Positions 27,565 through 37,739 of a stretch of DNA of 64,000 nt are shown piece after piece. Numbering within the stretch: the stretch's first letter is position 1; each line of letters starts with the position of its first letter. The notes beneath the pieces were generated by a model. It searched no databases and was not told the DNA's origin. It worked only from the letters and a program-made list of their open reading frames with translations. The position numbers and the translations under genes were made by a program. Origin of the DNA: LD21 sp963715785 (GTDB taxonomy: Bacteria > Bacteroidota > Bacteroidia > Bacteroidales > VadinHA17). The stretch lies in assembly GCA_963715785.1 (NCBI GenBank), contig OY970276.1, positions 4,402,001-4,466,000 of the forward strand, in the 5' to 3' direction.

Positions 27565-28853
27565 GTAAGCTTATAAATAAGCCTTTTTAATTCAATTTCA
27601 GCTGATTTTGCTGCAAACTGCAGATTTACGAACATGTAACCTGCATTTTCAAAGCTATCCTGTGCAGTTTTAACATCAAGAATAGTTGCCTGGTTCAGTT
27701 GAAATCTCCTGATCACAATACTCACCAGTTTCTGTGCATCCGCATAATTTTTTTGCTGTGAATCCAACTGCAGCAATGTGCTTTCATACGACTGATAGGT
27801 TTTAATTGCATCGGCCTTCAGGGCAGTAAGCAGGCTCTCCTTCTGCAGTATAGCATTATTGACATTTATCCTTGCCACCTCCTGCTGCGATTTGAATATG
27901 TTGCCGTTGAAGATAGGCACCTGAATTGTGGCTCCCGCCGTTGGTCCGTAGTTTTGAGTGAACAGGTTGAAGCCAGCGGCGCTGCTGCTATAGGTCAGAT
28001 TATAACCTGTACTGATCCTGACAGTCGGGTAGCGTTGTGCCCTCTGTTCCTTAACAATCTGTTCATTGATCTTTATTTGTTGTTCGGCTGACAGATACTG
28101 CGGATTATTCTCAAGAAAATTCATGATACTGTCTTTCTGAATACTTTTATCAACCAGAATAGTATCATTAATGATCACTGAAAAAAAGTGCTTCACTCCA
28201 ATAAGCTGAAGCAAACTGGTCTTATCCTGATCGATAATCAGTTGCTGACCTTTCAGATTTTGTTCAGCTATATTAAGATCGATCTGAGCCTGCAGAAGAT
28301 CTGCTTCATTTGCCATACCAACCCTATACCGGTCTTTCACAATATCCAGTTTTTCCGAAGAGACATTAAGGCTGCTTTGAATGATATTAAGGTAGCTCTG
28401 CTGCCTTAATATGTCGTAATAATTTTCCATTACGGCAGCCAGCGTCGTCTGGACCTGCAGATTAAGCTGCATTTCGCTCTGGGCCTGAAGTGTGTTTAAT
28501 CTTCCCTTTTCAGCGACTATTCTGAATCCGTTGAAAAGAATTATACCGGCAGAGATTCCGGCATTATAAGAATTACTGTTTACGTTGTCCTTACTTATAT
28601 TTATCCCGCTGCTTGTCTTTTGTTTAAGGTTTGTAAGGGATACATTATCTCCTGCTGAACCGGCAATCAGAGGCAGACCTCCGGCCACTCCATAACTATT
28701 ATTGACTCTGGATATTTCAGTATTATTCCTGGCAATCCGAATATCAAAATTATTCTTAAATGCCGTATCAATTGCATTCGTCAGAGTAAGAGGAACCTGG
28801 GCGGCGGAGTTCAGACTAAGTATTATAAAAACAAATAATAAACCTTTTTTCAT
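27558..28853 (-). CDS. TolC-family outer-membrane channel of an RND efflux system
   Basis: 431 aa from the ATG at 28851-28853, which begins a signal peptide (KKGLLFVFIILSLNSAAQ). Longer forms would run into the pump gene. Two repeats of the outer-membrane-factor fold are visible, with LTNAIDTAFKNNFDIRIARNN at the start of the first and the helical segments ending in GMANEADLLQAQIDLNIAEQNL and QATILDVKTAQDSFENA. It forms the trimeric exit duct for the pump and adaptor encoded just upstream (4 bases after the pump stop). It is last in the operon and overlaps the peptidase stop on the other strand. Confidence 0.92.
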   Translation of the reverse strand: MKKGLLFVFIILSLNSAAQVPLTLTNAIDTAFKNNFDIRIARNNTEISRVNNSYGVAGGLPLIAGSAGDNVSLTNLKQKTSSGINISKDNVNSNSYNAGISAGIILFNGFRIVAEKGRLNTLQAQSEMQLNLQVQTTLAAVMENYYDILRQQSYLNIIQSSLNVSSEKLDIVKDRYRVGMANEADLLQAQIDLNIAEQNLKGQQLIIDQDKTSLLQLIGVKHFFSVIINDTILVDKSIQKDSIMNFLENNPQYLSAEQQIKINEQIVKEQRAQRYPTVRISTGYNLTYSSSAAGFNLFTQNYGPTAGATIQVPIFNGNIFKSQQEVARINVNNAILQKESLLTALKADAIKTYQSYESTLLQLDSQQKNYADAQKLVSIVIRRFQLNQATILDVKTAQDSFENAGYMFVNLQFAAKSAEIELKRLIYKLTY

Positions 28854-28857
28854 CAAA

Positions 28858-31800
28858 TTATAAGATTTCAGTTTCTGCTTGCACATTTTCTTCTTCTTTA
28901 CTTTTTTCATGTTTACCTGATATATAGGTATATACAGAAGGTATAACAAACAAAGTAAGAATCAGGGAAAAGAGAATTCCTCCCACTACCACCACTCCAA
29001 GCGGTATACGGCTTGTTGAAGCTGAACCCAGGCTCAGTGCAATCGGCAGAGCGCCAAGTGAAGTTGCAAGACTTGTCATAAGAATGGGCCGCAAACGCTG
29101 TGTGGCAGCCTCAATTACTCCTTGCCTCAGAGGCAATCCCTGTTCTCTCTTCTTATTCGCAAACTCCACAATAAGTATTCCGTTTTTTGTTACCAGCCCG
29201 ATCAGCATTATCATACCAATCTCTGAAAAAATATTTATTGTCTGCCTGAAAATCCAAAGGCATAATAATGCGCCTGCAATTGCCAGCGGAACTGTCAGCA
29301 TTATAGTGAATGGATCCTTGAAACTTTCAAACTGTGCGGCAAGAACCAGGTAAATAAGCATGAGGGCCAGAAGGAAAGCAAAAGCAGTATTTGATGAACT
29401 CTCCGAATAATCCCTCGAAGGTCCGCTCAACGAAGTCTGAAATGAATTGTCGAGAACTTTTGCTGCTATAGCCTGCATAGCTTTTACTCCATCACCTACT
29501 GTCTTACCTGCGGCCAGCGAGGCAGAAAAAGTCGCTGATTTATAACGATTATAATGAAAAAGTGCGGGAGGAATAGCGTTTGGCACAATTTTAACCACGG
29601 TGGCGAGTGAAATATAAACACCCTTATTATTACGAACATATAACTTCATTATGTCAGCCGGCTCCTGTCTTTCATTAAGCTGAACCTGGCCTATTACCTG
29701 GTATTGTTTGCCATTCATTATAAAGTAATCGAGGCGACGGCCGCTGAAAGCGCTTAACAGAACATCATTGATGTCATTCACCGTAAGTCCCAGATCACGG
29801 GCTTTTATCCTGTCAATATAGAGGTCATCTTCAGGTTTGTTAAACTTCAGGTTTACATCAACATTTTGGAATGTCTTGTCAGCCCTGGCTGCATCAAGAA
29901 ATTTAGGAACGTAAGTTTTTAGCTTATCAAAATCAAGGTTTTGCACAACAAACTGCACAGGAAGCGCTCCTTTAGAGGCCAGCCCGACTGCAATTGTCTG
30001 CTCCTCTATCGGAAAGATACGGGTATCATTGAATCTTGTCATTTTTGTGGTTAAATCCCGTGCAATCTCGCTCTGGCTTCTTTTCCTCTCCGAAGCGTTT
30101 ATCAACCCTAACCTGCCCGTTGAGCTGTTTATTCCGGTTCCCCCAAAACCCGGAACTGAAAAAAATACAAAATCGCGTTCCGGGATTGAATCAATTAGAT
30201 AATTCTCAATTTTGCCTGTTAATTTTGTCATCTGAGGAAAGCTTGTTCCTTCAGGCGCAGTAACCTGGATCCGAATCATCCCTTTATCCTCAATGGGGGC
30301 TATCTCACTCGGTAATATTCTTCCTATGAAAAAAATAATAAGCAGACATCCTGCTATAATAAGCCAGGCAATCCATCTCTTATTTATAAAACTCTCCAGC
30401 AGCCTCTTATATCCTGTTTCCATTCCATTAAAGAATGGTTCAGTCTTATGATAGAATTTGCTATGCTGTGCTTTTTTCCTACTTAAGACTACATTTAAAA
30501 CTGGCGTAATGGTGAGTGATACGAAGGATGAAACAAGAACTGCTCCCGCCAGAACAATACCAAACTCCCTGAACAGACTTCCTACGAAGCCCTGCAGGAA
30601 TACCACAGGCAGGAAAACTATTGCAAGGGTGACCGATGTGGCCAGGACAACAAAAAATATTTCCTTACTGCCTTCAACTGCAGCCTGACGTATGGGCATA
30701 CCTCTCTCAAACTTCCTGAAAATGTTTTCAGTGACAACAATCCCATCATCCACCACAAGACCCGTTGCCAGAACAATAGCAAGAAGCGTGAGAATGTTTA
30801 TTGAGAATCCGAAAAGATACATTATGAAGAATGTTGAGATCAACGATATAGGAATATCGATGAGAGGGCGCAGTGCAATAAGCCAGCTTCTGAAAAAGAA
30901 GAATATAACCAGTATAACCAGCGACAATGCTATTATAAGAGTCTGCTTGACCTCCGTCAAGGATTTTCTGATATTATTTGTGTTATCAATAAGGGTAGTG
31001 AAAATAATGTCGCCTCCAAGCTGGGATTTCTTTATCTCCTCGAGCCTTTTATTAAACTCATCGGAGATATTTATGTAATTTGCACCAGGCTGTGGGATTA
31101 TGGCAATTCCAACAGCGCTGACACCATTCAGCCGCCAGCTTTGTTCATACTGCTCAGGTCCCAGCTCAACCTTTGCTACATCGCTCAGCCGGACTATTCC
31201 TGACGAGTCTTCACGGATAATCAGATTTCTGAAATCCTGTTCGGTGGTAAGTCTCCCTAATGCATTGATTGTTAATTCTGTAACATTCCCATAAAGTTTC
31301 CCTGACGGGATCTGCACATTTTCATTTAAAAGAACATTTGAGATATCGCTGAAAGCCACTTTATAGGAGCTCATTTTATCGGGATCAAACCACAAACGCA
31401 TTGCCGGACGCTTCTGCCCGAAGATATTGACAGCACTAACTTCAGGGATTGTCTGAAATTTATTCTGAAGGACATTTTCGGCATAATCACTCAATTCAAG
31501 CAATCCTTTGCTCGGGCTCTGTACTGCCATTACGATTATAAAGTCGCTATTGGCATCAGATTTCGTGACGACCGGCGGGGCATCAATATCCTGAGGCAGA
31601 TTTCGCACACCCTGACCAACTTTATCGCGAACATCATTTGCAGCAGTCTCAAGGTCGGCATTTAAATTAAATTCAACTGAAATATTACTGTTTCCAACTG
31701 TACTCGATGAGGTGATCGTGCGAATGCCGGGTATGCCGTTTATTACTTTTTCGAGTGGCTCGGTAATCTGGCTTTCAATGATATCGGCGCTTGCCCCAAC

Positions 31801-31953
31801 ATAAGAGGTAGATACAGAAATAACAGGCGGATCAATGGCAGGGTATTCACGAACACCTAAAAAATAATATCCTATCACCCCGAACAGGATAATAAACAAG
31901 CTCATTACCGTTGCCAGTACAGGTCTTTTGAGAGATAATTCGGAAATGTTCAT
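28858..31953 (-). CDS. HAE1-type RND multidrug efflux pump (AcrB-like)
   Basis: 1031 aa. N-terminal SLKRPVLATVMSLFIILFGVIGYYFLGVREYP, twelve predicted membrane helices in two halves, and two large periplasmic loops. The proton-relay Asp pair is in GLVVDDGIVVTENIF near residue 400, and the second half has GLVTKNGILIVEFAN. These are the drug-type HAE1 features, unlike the metal-type motif in the other pump of this window. It exports hydrophobic or amphiphilic compounds by proton antiport with the adaptor (4-base overlap upstream) and the TolC-family channel (4 bases downstream). Confidence 0.95.
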   Translation of the reverse strand: MNISELSLKRPVLATVMSLFIILFGVIGYYFLGVREYPAIDPPVISVSTSYVGASADIIESQITEPLEKVINGIPGIRTITSSSTVGNSNISVEFNLNADLETAANDVRDKVGQGVRNLPQDIDAPPVVTKSDANSDFIIVMAVQSPSKGLLELSDYAENVLQNKFQTIPEVSAVNIFGQKRPAMRLWFDPDKMSSYKVAFSDISNVLLNENVQIPSGKLYGNVTELTINALGRLTTEQDFRNLIIREDSSGIVRLSDVAKVELGPEQYEQSWRLNGVSAVGIAIIPQPGANYINISDEFNKRLEEIKKSQLGGDIIFTTLIDNTNNIRKSLTEVKQTLIIALSLVILVIFFFFRSWLIALRPLIDIPISLISTFFIMYLFGFSINILTLLAIVLATGLVVDDGIVVTENIFRKFERGMPIRQAAVEGSKEIFFVVLATSVTLAIVFLPVVFLQGFVGSLFREFGIVLAGAVLVSSFVSLTITPVLNVVLSRKKAQHSKFYHKTEPFFNGMETGYKRLLESFINKRWIAWLIIAGCLLIIFFIGRILPSEIAPIEDKGMIRIQVTAPEGTSFPQMTKLTGKIENYLIDSIPERDFVFFSVPGFGGTGINSSTGRLGLINASERKRSQSEIARDLTTKMTRFNDTRIFPIEEQTIAVGLASKGALPVQFVVQNLDFDKLKTYVPKFLDAARADKTFQNVDVNLKFNKPEDDLYIDRIKARDLGLTVNDINDVLLSAFSGRRLDYFIMNGKQYQVIGQVQLNERQEPADIMKLYVRNNKGVYISLATVVKIVPNAIPPALFHYNRYKSATFSASLAAGKTVGDGVKAMQAIAAKVLDNSFQTSLSGPSRDYSESSSNTAFAFLLALMLIYLVLAAQFESFKDPFTIMLTVPLAIAGALLCLWIFRQTINIFSEIGMIMLIGLVTKNGILIVEFANKKREQGLPLRQGVIEAATQRLRPILMTSLATSLGALPIALSLGSASTSRIPLGVVVVGGILFSLILTLFVIPSVYTYISGKHEKSKEEENVQAETEIL

Positions 31954-33011
31954 TTTAATACCGAATTAGAATCAGGAACACTTGCCAGCTCCTGGGTTTT
32001 GACTTCCCTGATCTTAACAATGGAATTGGGACGAACGAAAAGTACCCCGTTTACAACTATCGTATCGCCGGAATTAACACCTTCGGTAAGCTCAACATCA
32101 TTTGCATTCCTGATTCCTGTAACTACATTCACGAACCGTGCTCTCCTGTTTTTAATAACAACAACCTGATTTGAACTGGCATCAGGTATTATTGCATTTG
32201 AAGGAACAGTTATTCCTTCCTCATCGAGTCCCAGCAATATTTTAACGAAGGCGCCGGGATTTATAATACCGTTTTCTAATCTGGCCCGTGCTGTGACATT
32301 CCTTGTCTGCACATCAATCTGTGGCTCAACAGCACTTATGACAGCTGTTTGTTTCACATTAGACTCATTTGTCTGAACATAAACTGTTTTCCCTACCTTA
32401 ACCAGATTTGCGTAGAACTCAGGCACAGTAAAATCTATCTTTATCTTATCCGTTTGCTGAAGCGTGCCTAACAGTGTCTGTGGGGTAACATATGCTCCCT
32501 GGCTTACCATCCGTAAACCCAGCTTTCCTCTGAAAGGTGCTCGCACAATCGTTTTATCAATCTGTGCATCAAGCACTTTAATGTTTGCATTAATTTCATT
32601 TACCTGACTCAGCGCGGAGTCATAATCGGACTGATTTATTCCATTTACCGCCAGCAGTTCCTTTAACCGGCGCTCAGTTTTGACGGCCAGGTCAAGTTGC
32701 ACTTTCTGCTGTTCCAGCTGCGCTTGCAAATCTGCATCATTTATCTTTGCCAGCACGGTTCCCTGGGCTACTGTTGCCCCATCGGGAATATTTAGATATA
32801 CCAGCCTCCCGCTAATCTCAGGATGCAGCTCAATCATCTCTTCTGATAATGATTCCCCATTAACTTCAACACTTGAAGGAAAATGGACTTTTTTCGCAAC
32901 AATGACATCAACAACGACTGGCAAATTATTTCTTACTCTTTCTGTTTTCCGGCCGCATGAATATAAGCATGGCAAGATTAAGAAAATTACATAATAAACT
33001 TTATGGTTCAT
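31950..33011 (-). CDS. RND efflux periplasmic adaptor lipoprotein (AcrA/MexA-like)
   Basis: 353 aa. Lipoprotein signal with lipobox ending LYSC (C19). The MFP layout is visible: first lipoyl half with LHPEISGRLVYLNIPDGATVAQGTVLAKI, coiled-coil hairpin (about 85-140), second half APFRGKLGLRMVSQGAYV, then beta-barrel and proximal domains. It bridges the HAE1 pump and the TolC-family protein of the same operon. Its stop overlaps the pump start by 4 bases. It is first in the operon. No clear promoter was found in the 289-base gap to purL. Confidence 0.93.
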   Translation of the reverse strand: MNHKVYYVIFLILPCLYSCGRKTERVRNNLPVVVDVIVAKKVHFPSSVEVNGESLSEEMIELHPEISGRLVYLNIPDGATVAQGTVLAKINDADLQAQLEQQKVQLDLAVKTERRLKELLAVNGINQSDYDSALSQVNEINANIKVLDAQIDKTIVRAPFRGKLGLRMVSQGAYVTPQTLLGTLQQTDKIKIDFTVPEFYANLVKVGKTVYVQTNESNVKQTAVISAVEPQIDVQTRNVTARARLENGIINPGAFVKILLGLDEEGITVPSNAIIPDASSNQVVVIKNRRARFVNVVTGIRNANDVELTEGVNSGDTIVVNGVLFVRPNSIVKIREVKTQELASVPDSNSVLK

Positions 33012-33300
33012 AATCTGGTGAAAAAATTGAGGCTATAATATATGGTATAACATAACAGATTAGACAAAAGTTTAACAGCTTTTATTTCATGGCATATAAA
33101 ATATTTTTATTCCTTGTTATTAACTTGCTTATTCTGATTAAAGTACGGTAATGGTAATCCGAATCAGTATCCGGTTCTTTACGCTTATTGACCTCGATGA
33201 ATAAGAAAAAATCTTAAAATTAGTACTATCTTTACAAACGTTAATTCCGGTCAATTTTCGTTTGTAACGCACTATTTATCAATATATTAATACAAACAAT
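33012..33300. other. Divergent intergenic region between the efflux operon and purL
   Basis: 289 A+T-rich bases. On the plus strand TATCTTTA (33227-33234) is one base off the TAnnTTTG -7 consensus and could drive purL, whose ATG is 67 bases further on. No riboswitch-like structure, operator palindrome or small gene was recognised. Confidence 0.4.
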
Positions 33301-36300
33301 ATGATCCTCTTTTTTGAAGGCATCTCAAAAAATTTAATTGCTGTAGGCACCTCTGAAAATCTTCCCGAAACAGATATAAAGAAACTTTCCTGGTTATTCG
33401 GAGAAGCCAGGCTCATTAAGGATGACAAGCTTGACGGCATTTTCATTGGCCCAAGAAAAGAGATGATAACACCCTGGAGCACAAATGCTGTGGAGATTAC
33501 TCAAAACATGGGGATCAGGGGTATCAGCCGTATTGAGGAGTTTGTTGTTATGGTGTCTTCAGAGTCATGTTATGACCCTATGCTTCAAGCGCTGTATACG
33601 GGACTGGATCAGAATACTTTCACCGTTGAAAAGCTTCCTGATCCCGTTATATACATTGACAATATTGAAGAATATAATCGTCGCGAAGGACTTGCCCTCA
33701 ATGATGAAGAGATTAAATATCTGAACCGGTTAAGCGAATCAATTGGCCGCAGGTTAACGGATAGTGAGGTATTTGGCTTTTCACAGGTAAATTCGGAACA
33801 TTGCCGTCACAAAATTTTCAACGGAACATTTGTCTTATCAGGAGAAGAAAAGAAAGACACTCTTTTCCAGATGATCAAGCTCACAACAAAAACCAATCCA
33901 AATGATGTTGTGTCAGCCTATAAGGATAATTGTGCCTTTGTGCAGGGGCCTATAGTTGAGCAATTTGCTCCAAGAACCCAGGATAAGGCAGATTATTTTA
34001 ATATAACCGACTATGAATCTGTACTTTCAATAAAAGCAGAGACACATAATTTTCCAACTACAGTTGAACCATTCAATGGGGCAGCCACGGGTACAGGAGG
34101 TGAGATAAGGGACCGTATAGCCGGAGGAAAAGGAGCGCTGCCGATAGCCGGCACGGCAGTATATATGACCTCATATCCTCGCCCAGAAGGGAGCAGGCCC
34201 TGGGAAAAAGCTACGGAAGAAAGACACTGGCTTTACCAGACACCTGAAGACATTCTGATCAAGGCATCCAATGGAGCCAGCGATTTTGGCAATAAATTCG
34301 GGCAGCCTCTTATCTGCGGATCGGTACTGACATTCGAACATTTTGAGAACCTTAAAATGTACGGGTATGATAAGGTAATTATGCTTGCCGGTGGAATAGG
34401 CATAGGTAAAAAGAAGGACAGTGAAAAAGATATACCGGAGAAAGGCGATCTGATAGTCTTGCTTGGCGGGGATAACTACAGAATAGGGATGGGAGGAGGA
34501 GCCGTTTCTTCTGTTGATACAGGCAGATTTGACAGCTCTATAGAATTGAATGCTGTGCAGCGTGCTAACCCTGAGATGCAGAAACGGGTGTATAATGCAA
34601 TAAGAGCGCTGAGTGAAAATGAGAATAATCCCATCGTTTCAATACACGACCATGGAGCAGGAGGACATCTGAACTGCCTTTCTGAACTCGTTGAAGCTAC
34701 CGGTGGTAAAATTGATATCAGTAAACTCCCAATAGGAGATCCTACTCTTTCTGCAAGGGAAATCATCGGCAATGAGTCACAGGAACGTATGGGGCTGATA
34801 TTGAAAAAGATCGATGTTGATACTTTAAGGAGAATTGCTGAGCGCGAAAGATCACCTATCTATATAATTGGAGAAGTAACAGGTGATATGATGTTTACTC
34901 TTGAGAACCCTGTCACAAAGGAAAAGCCGATCGATCTGGCGCTTACTTCCCTGTTCGGAAACCCCCCGAAAACAATTATGAACGATATAATTGTTGAAAA
35001 CAGGTTCAAAAAGCTGGAATACTCTATCAATAATATCGGTTTGTATGCTGAACAGGTTTTGCAGCTTGAAGAAGTTGCGTGTAAAGACTGGCTGACCAAC
35101 AAAGTCGACAGATCAGTAACAGGCCGGCTTGCCAAACAGCAATGTGCCGGTCCCCTTCAGCTGCCATTAAATAATCTTGGAGCTATTACGCTTGACTACC
35201 GGGGGCGGAAAGGCATGGCAATTTCAATCGGGCATGCGCCTGCAGCAGGACTGGTAGATCCGGCTTCAGGCTCAGTATTATCAATCGCTGAAGCGCTCAC
35301 GAATATAATATGGGCCCCGCTTACAAAAAAACTAAAAAGTGTATCCCTGTCTGCAAACTGGATGTGGCCGTGTAAAAATCAGGGAGAAGATGCCAGATTA
35401 TACTCTGCTGTTAAAGCAGCCAGTGATTTTGCAATGGCGCTGGGAATCAATATTCCCACCGGGAAAGACAGTCTGTCAATGACCCAGAAGTATAATGATC
35501 AGGTTGTATATTCCCCGGGTACGGTAATCATTTCGGCAGCCGCTGAAATAGATGATGTGCGAAAAATTGTCGAGCCTGTTATTGTGAATGACCCATATAC
35601 AAGTCTTCTCTACATTGATATGAGCCGTGATGCCCTCAAACCGGGAGGCAGCAGTTTTGCCCAGATACTTAACAAGCTCGGCAACAATGTCCCGACCGTT
35701 ACCGACCCGGCATATTTCAAGGAAGTATTTAATGTTATTCAGGATCTTATTTTTCAGGGAAAGATACTTTCGGGACATGATATCTCCGCAGGAGGAATGT
35801 TGACCACTCTTCTGGAGATGACATTCTCCAACACTGCAGGAGGAATATCAGTTAACCTTTCAGCTCTCGGCGAACCCGATACTATTAAGATCCTTTTCAG
35901 TCAGAATCCTGGGATCATTATCCAGGTTAAAGATGAAGTTGAAGTGGCTGAGATACTCGTAGAAAGCGGAATCTCATATTTTTCAATAGGCCATCCTGTA
36001 AATGAAAGAACAATATTTGTCACAAACCACGATACCCAAACGGCTTTCGATATTGAAAAGCTCAGGGATATATGGTTTCATACCTCCTATCTTCTCGACA
36101 GAAGGCAATGCGGCAAGGAACTTGCACTGGAAAGATTCCTCAGTTACAAAAATCATGAACTTAATTTCCATCTTGGTGACTTTGCCGGTACCTTTAAGTC
36201 AGTTGCGATAGTACCCGACAGAAGGAAAAAGTCGGGGATCAGGGCAGCAATTATCAGGGAAAAAGGAGTAAATGGTGACCGGGAAATGGCGTATGCTCTT

Positions 36301-36987
36301 TATCTTTCAGGGTTCGACGTTAAGGATGTTCATATGACCGATCTTATTTCAGGAAGTGAGGATCTTGAGGAGATCAGTCTGATTGTTTTTGTCGGAGGCT
36401 TCTCAAATTCTGACGTATTAGGATCGGCCAAAGGGTGGGCGGGAGCATTCAGATACAATGAAAAAGCGCGGATAGCTCTTGACAACTTCTATAAAAGAAC
36501 GGATACTCTGTCGCTGGGGGTATGCAATGGCTGTCAGCTTATGGTTGAACTTGATCTCCTCTATCCTGATCATGCTGAGAAACCTAAGCTTCTTGTTAAT
36601 AAGTCGCATAAGTTTGAATCCGGTTTTATTGGAGTGAAAATTCCGGAAAATAATTCTGTGATGCTTGGAAACATGAAAAATATGGAGCTCGGCATATGGG
36701 TAGCACATGGAGAGGGTCAGTTCAGTCTTCCCTATCCTGAGAAAAGATATCACGTGCCTTTAAAATTCAGCAGGCATACATATCCTGCCAATCCAAACGG
36801 TTCCGATTATGATATTGCCGGATTGTGCTCTGAGGATGGCCGTCATCTTGTTATTATGCCGCATCTCGAAAGAGCTTACTTTCCATGGCAGTGCGGGTAT
36901 TATCCTCCTGAGAGAGCCAAAGACGATGTCACACCCTGGATAAAAGCATTTGTGAATGCCAGGGAATGGATAAGGAAAAAAAGCTAG
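33301..36987 (+). CDS. purL: Phosphoribosylformylglycinamidine synthase, single-chain
   Basis: 1228 aa, slightly shorter than the large PurL of E. coli (about 1295). It converts formylglycinamide ribotide to the amidine with ATP and glutamine, the fourth step of purine synthesis. Domains in order: PurS-like N-terminal domain, linker with FSQVNSEHCRHKIFNG, two ATP-binding synthase halves (AETHNFPTTVEPFNGAATGTGGEIRD, SIHDHGAGGHLNCLSEL, later PTGKDSLSM and GHDISAGGMLTTLLE), and a class-I glutaminase domain near 1000-1228 with nucleophile C1075 in LGVCNGCQLM and the His/Glu pair in MPHLERAYFPWQ. It is complete, with all catalytic residues, and stands alone. Confidence 0.97.
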   Translation: MILFFEGISKNLIAVGTSENLPETDIKKLSWLFGEARLIKDDKLDGIFIGPRKEMITPWSTNAVEITQNMGIRGISRIEEFVVMVSSESCYDPMLQALYTGLDQNTFTVEKLPDPVIYIDNIEEYNRREGLALNDEEIKYLNRLSESIGRRLTDSEVFGFSQVNSEHCRHKIFNGTFVLSGEEKKDTLFQMIKLTTKTNPNDVVSAYKDNCAFVQGPIVEQFAPRTQDKADYFNITDYESVLSIKAETHNFPTTVEPFNGAATGTGGEIRDRIAGGKGALPIAGTAVYMTSYPRPEGSRPWEKATEERHWLYQTPEDILIKASNGASDFGNKFGQPLICGSVLTFEHFENLKMYGYDKVIMLAGGIGIGKKKDSEKDIPEKGDLIVLLGGDNYRIGMGGGAVSSVDTGRFDSSIELNAVQRANPEMQKRVYNAIRALSENENNPIVSIHDHGAGGHLNCLSELVEATGGKIDISKLPIGDPTLSAREIIGNESQERMGLILKKIDVDTLRRIAERERSPIYIIGEVTGDMMFTLENPVTKEKPIDLALTSLFGNPPKTIMNDIIVENRFKKLEYSINNIGLYAEQVLQLEEVACKDWLTNKVDRSVTGRLAKQQCAGPLQLPLNNLGAITLDYRGRKGMAISIGHAPAAGLVDPASGSVLSIAEALTNIIWAPLTKKLKSVSLSANWMWPCKNQGEDARLYSAVKAASDFAMALGINIPTGKDSLSMTQKYNDQVVYSPGTVIISAAAEIDDVRKIVEPVIVNDPYTSLLYIDMSRDALKPGGSSFAQILNKLGNNVPTVTDPAYFKEVFNVIQDLIFQGKILSGHDISAGGMLTTLLEMTFSNTAGGISVNLSALGEPDTIKILFSQNPGIIIQVKDEVEVAEILVESGISYFSIGHPVNERTIFVTNHDTQTAFDIEKLRDIWFHTSYLLDRRQCGKELALERFLSYKNHELNFHLGDFAGTFKSVAIVPDRRKKSGIRAAIIREKGVNGDREMAYALYLSGFDVKDVHMTDLISGSEDLEEISLIVFVGGFSNSDVLGSAKGWAGAFRYNEKARIALDNFYKRTDTLSLGVCNGCQLMVELDLLYPDHAEKPKLLVNKSHKFESGFIGVKIPENNSVMLGNMKNMELGIWVAHGEGQFSLPYPEKRYHVPLKFSRHTYPANPNGSDYDIAGLCSEDGRHLVIMPHLERAYFPWQCGYYPPERAKDDVTPWIKAFVNAREWIRKKS

Positions 36988-37032
36988 ATTCTATTTCCCT
37001 TAATTGCTTAAATACCTTGTGTGCTCTCCTGG

Positions 37033-37584
37033 TTATTGGGAGGCAGGAGTCAGAAATACGGATAACAGCCTCGAATTTTCCGAATCTGAGGTTTCCCCCT
37101 TATTAATGCCTCTTGGAATTATCTTATCACTGATTACCTGAATATTATACGATCCGGTATCCTGGATGTAAAGTGAGCCGATGAATGAATCAGCCCTGAA
37201 ATACGGATAGGATACATCGGATGAATTATGTATTATTTTGTCAATTGTAGGGCGAGCCTCAATCCTGTTATCCAGGATGCTAAACCTTACGGAATTTTCA
37301 TATTTCAGATCGGTAGTATCTTTTGTTGCACTCGATAACCATACATTAAATCGTCCCGATTTTGAAACAACCACGTTCCATTCTGCAGTATTGCTGGCTG
37401 GATTAACCTTATCCTGATAGCAATCTGCCTTATCAACCTTCAGGGAGATTGTGCCGTCGTCTTGCTGTACAATTTTATTCTGAACAGTTTTTAATTTTGT
37501 ATCCTTATTATCTCCGGAATTATTGCAGGAAACGAATAATACAACCCCTGTCAGTATCAACAATCTAAATAAATTACTTATCAT
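37033..37584 (-). CDS. Putative lipoprotein of unknown function
   Basis: 183 aa from the ATG at 37582-37584, chosen because it begins a lipoprotein signal (NLFRLLILTGVVLFVSC, lipobox FVSC at about C20). A longer form would add 31 residues without a signal. After a short polar linker the body looks like a beta-sandwich: TAEWNVVVSKSGRFNVWL and TGSYNIQVISDK resemble carbohydrate-binding or CBM-like jelly-roll segments that follow glycosidases in this phylum, but the similarity is weak. No catalytic motif is seen. It follows purL on the opposite strand and precedes nothing obvious, so its role is open. Confidence 0.6.
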   Translation of the reverse strand: MISNLFRLLILTGVVLFVSCNNSGDNKDTKLKTVQNKIVQQDDGTISLKVDKADCYQDKVNPASNTAEWNVVVSKSGRFNVWLSSATKDTTDLKYENSVRFSILDNRIEARPTIDKIIHNSSDVSYPYFRADSFIGSLYIQDTGSYNIQVISDKIIPRGINKGETSDSENSRLLSVFLTPASQ

Positions 37585-37739
37585 ATTCCCAATTTTATTT
37601 TTTTCATTCAACCTAATAACGTTTGGAAAACAATTCCAGTATACAAAATGTTTGATTTGGCAGATTAATAGCATCATTTCGATTCCATAACCGGCATAAA
37701 GCCTCGGAACGAAACTGAAGGATTTGTTTGAACAGCCCG

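Noticed and set aside
33012..33300. Possible purine riboswitch or PurR site ahead of purL
   Set aside because: No aptamer-like conserved core or palindrome could be found in the region.
37026..37049. Inverted repeat CTCCTG...CAGGAG between purL and the lipoprotein gene
   Set aside because: Only six pairs with a 12-base loop, no T run, and it reaches into the coding end of the lipoprotein gene, so it is not supported as a terminator.
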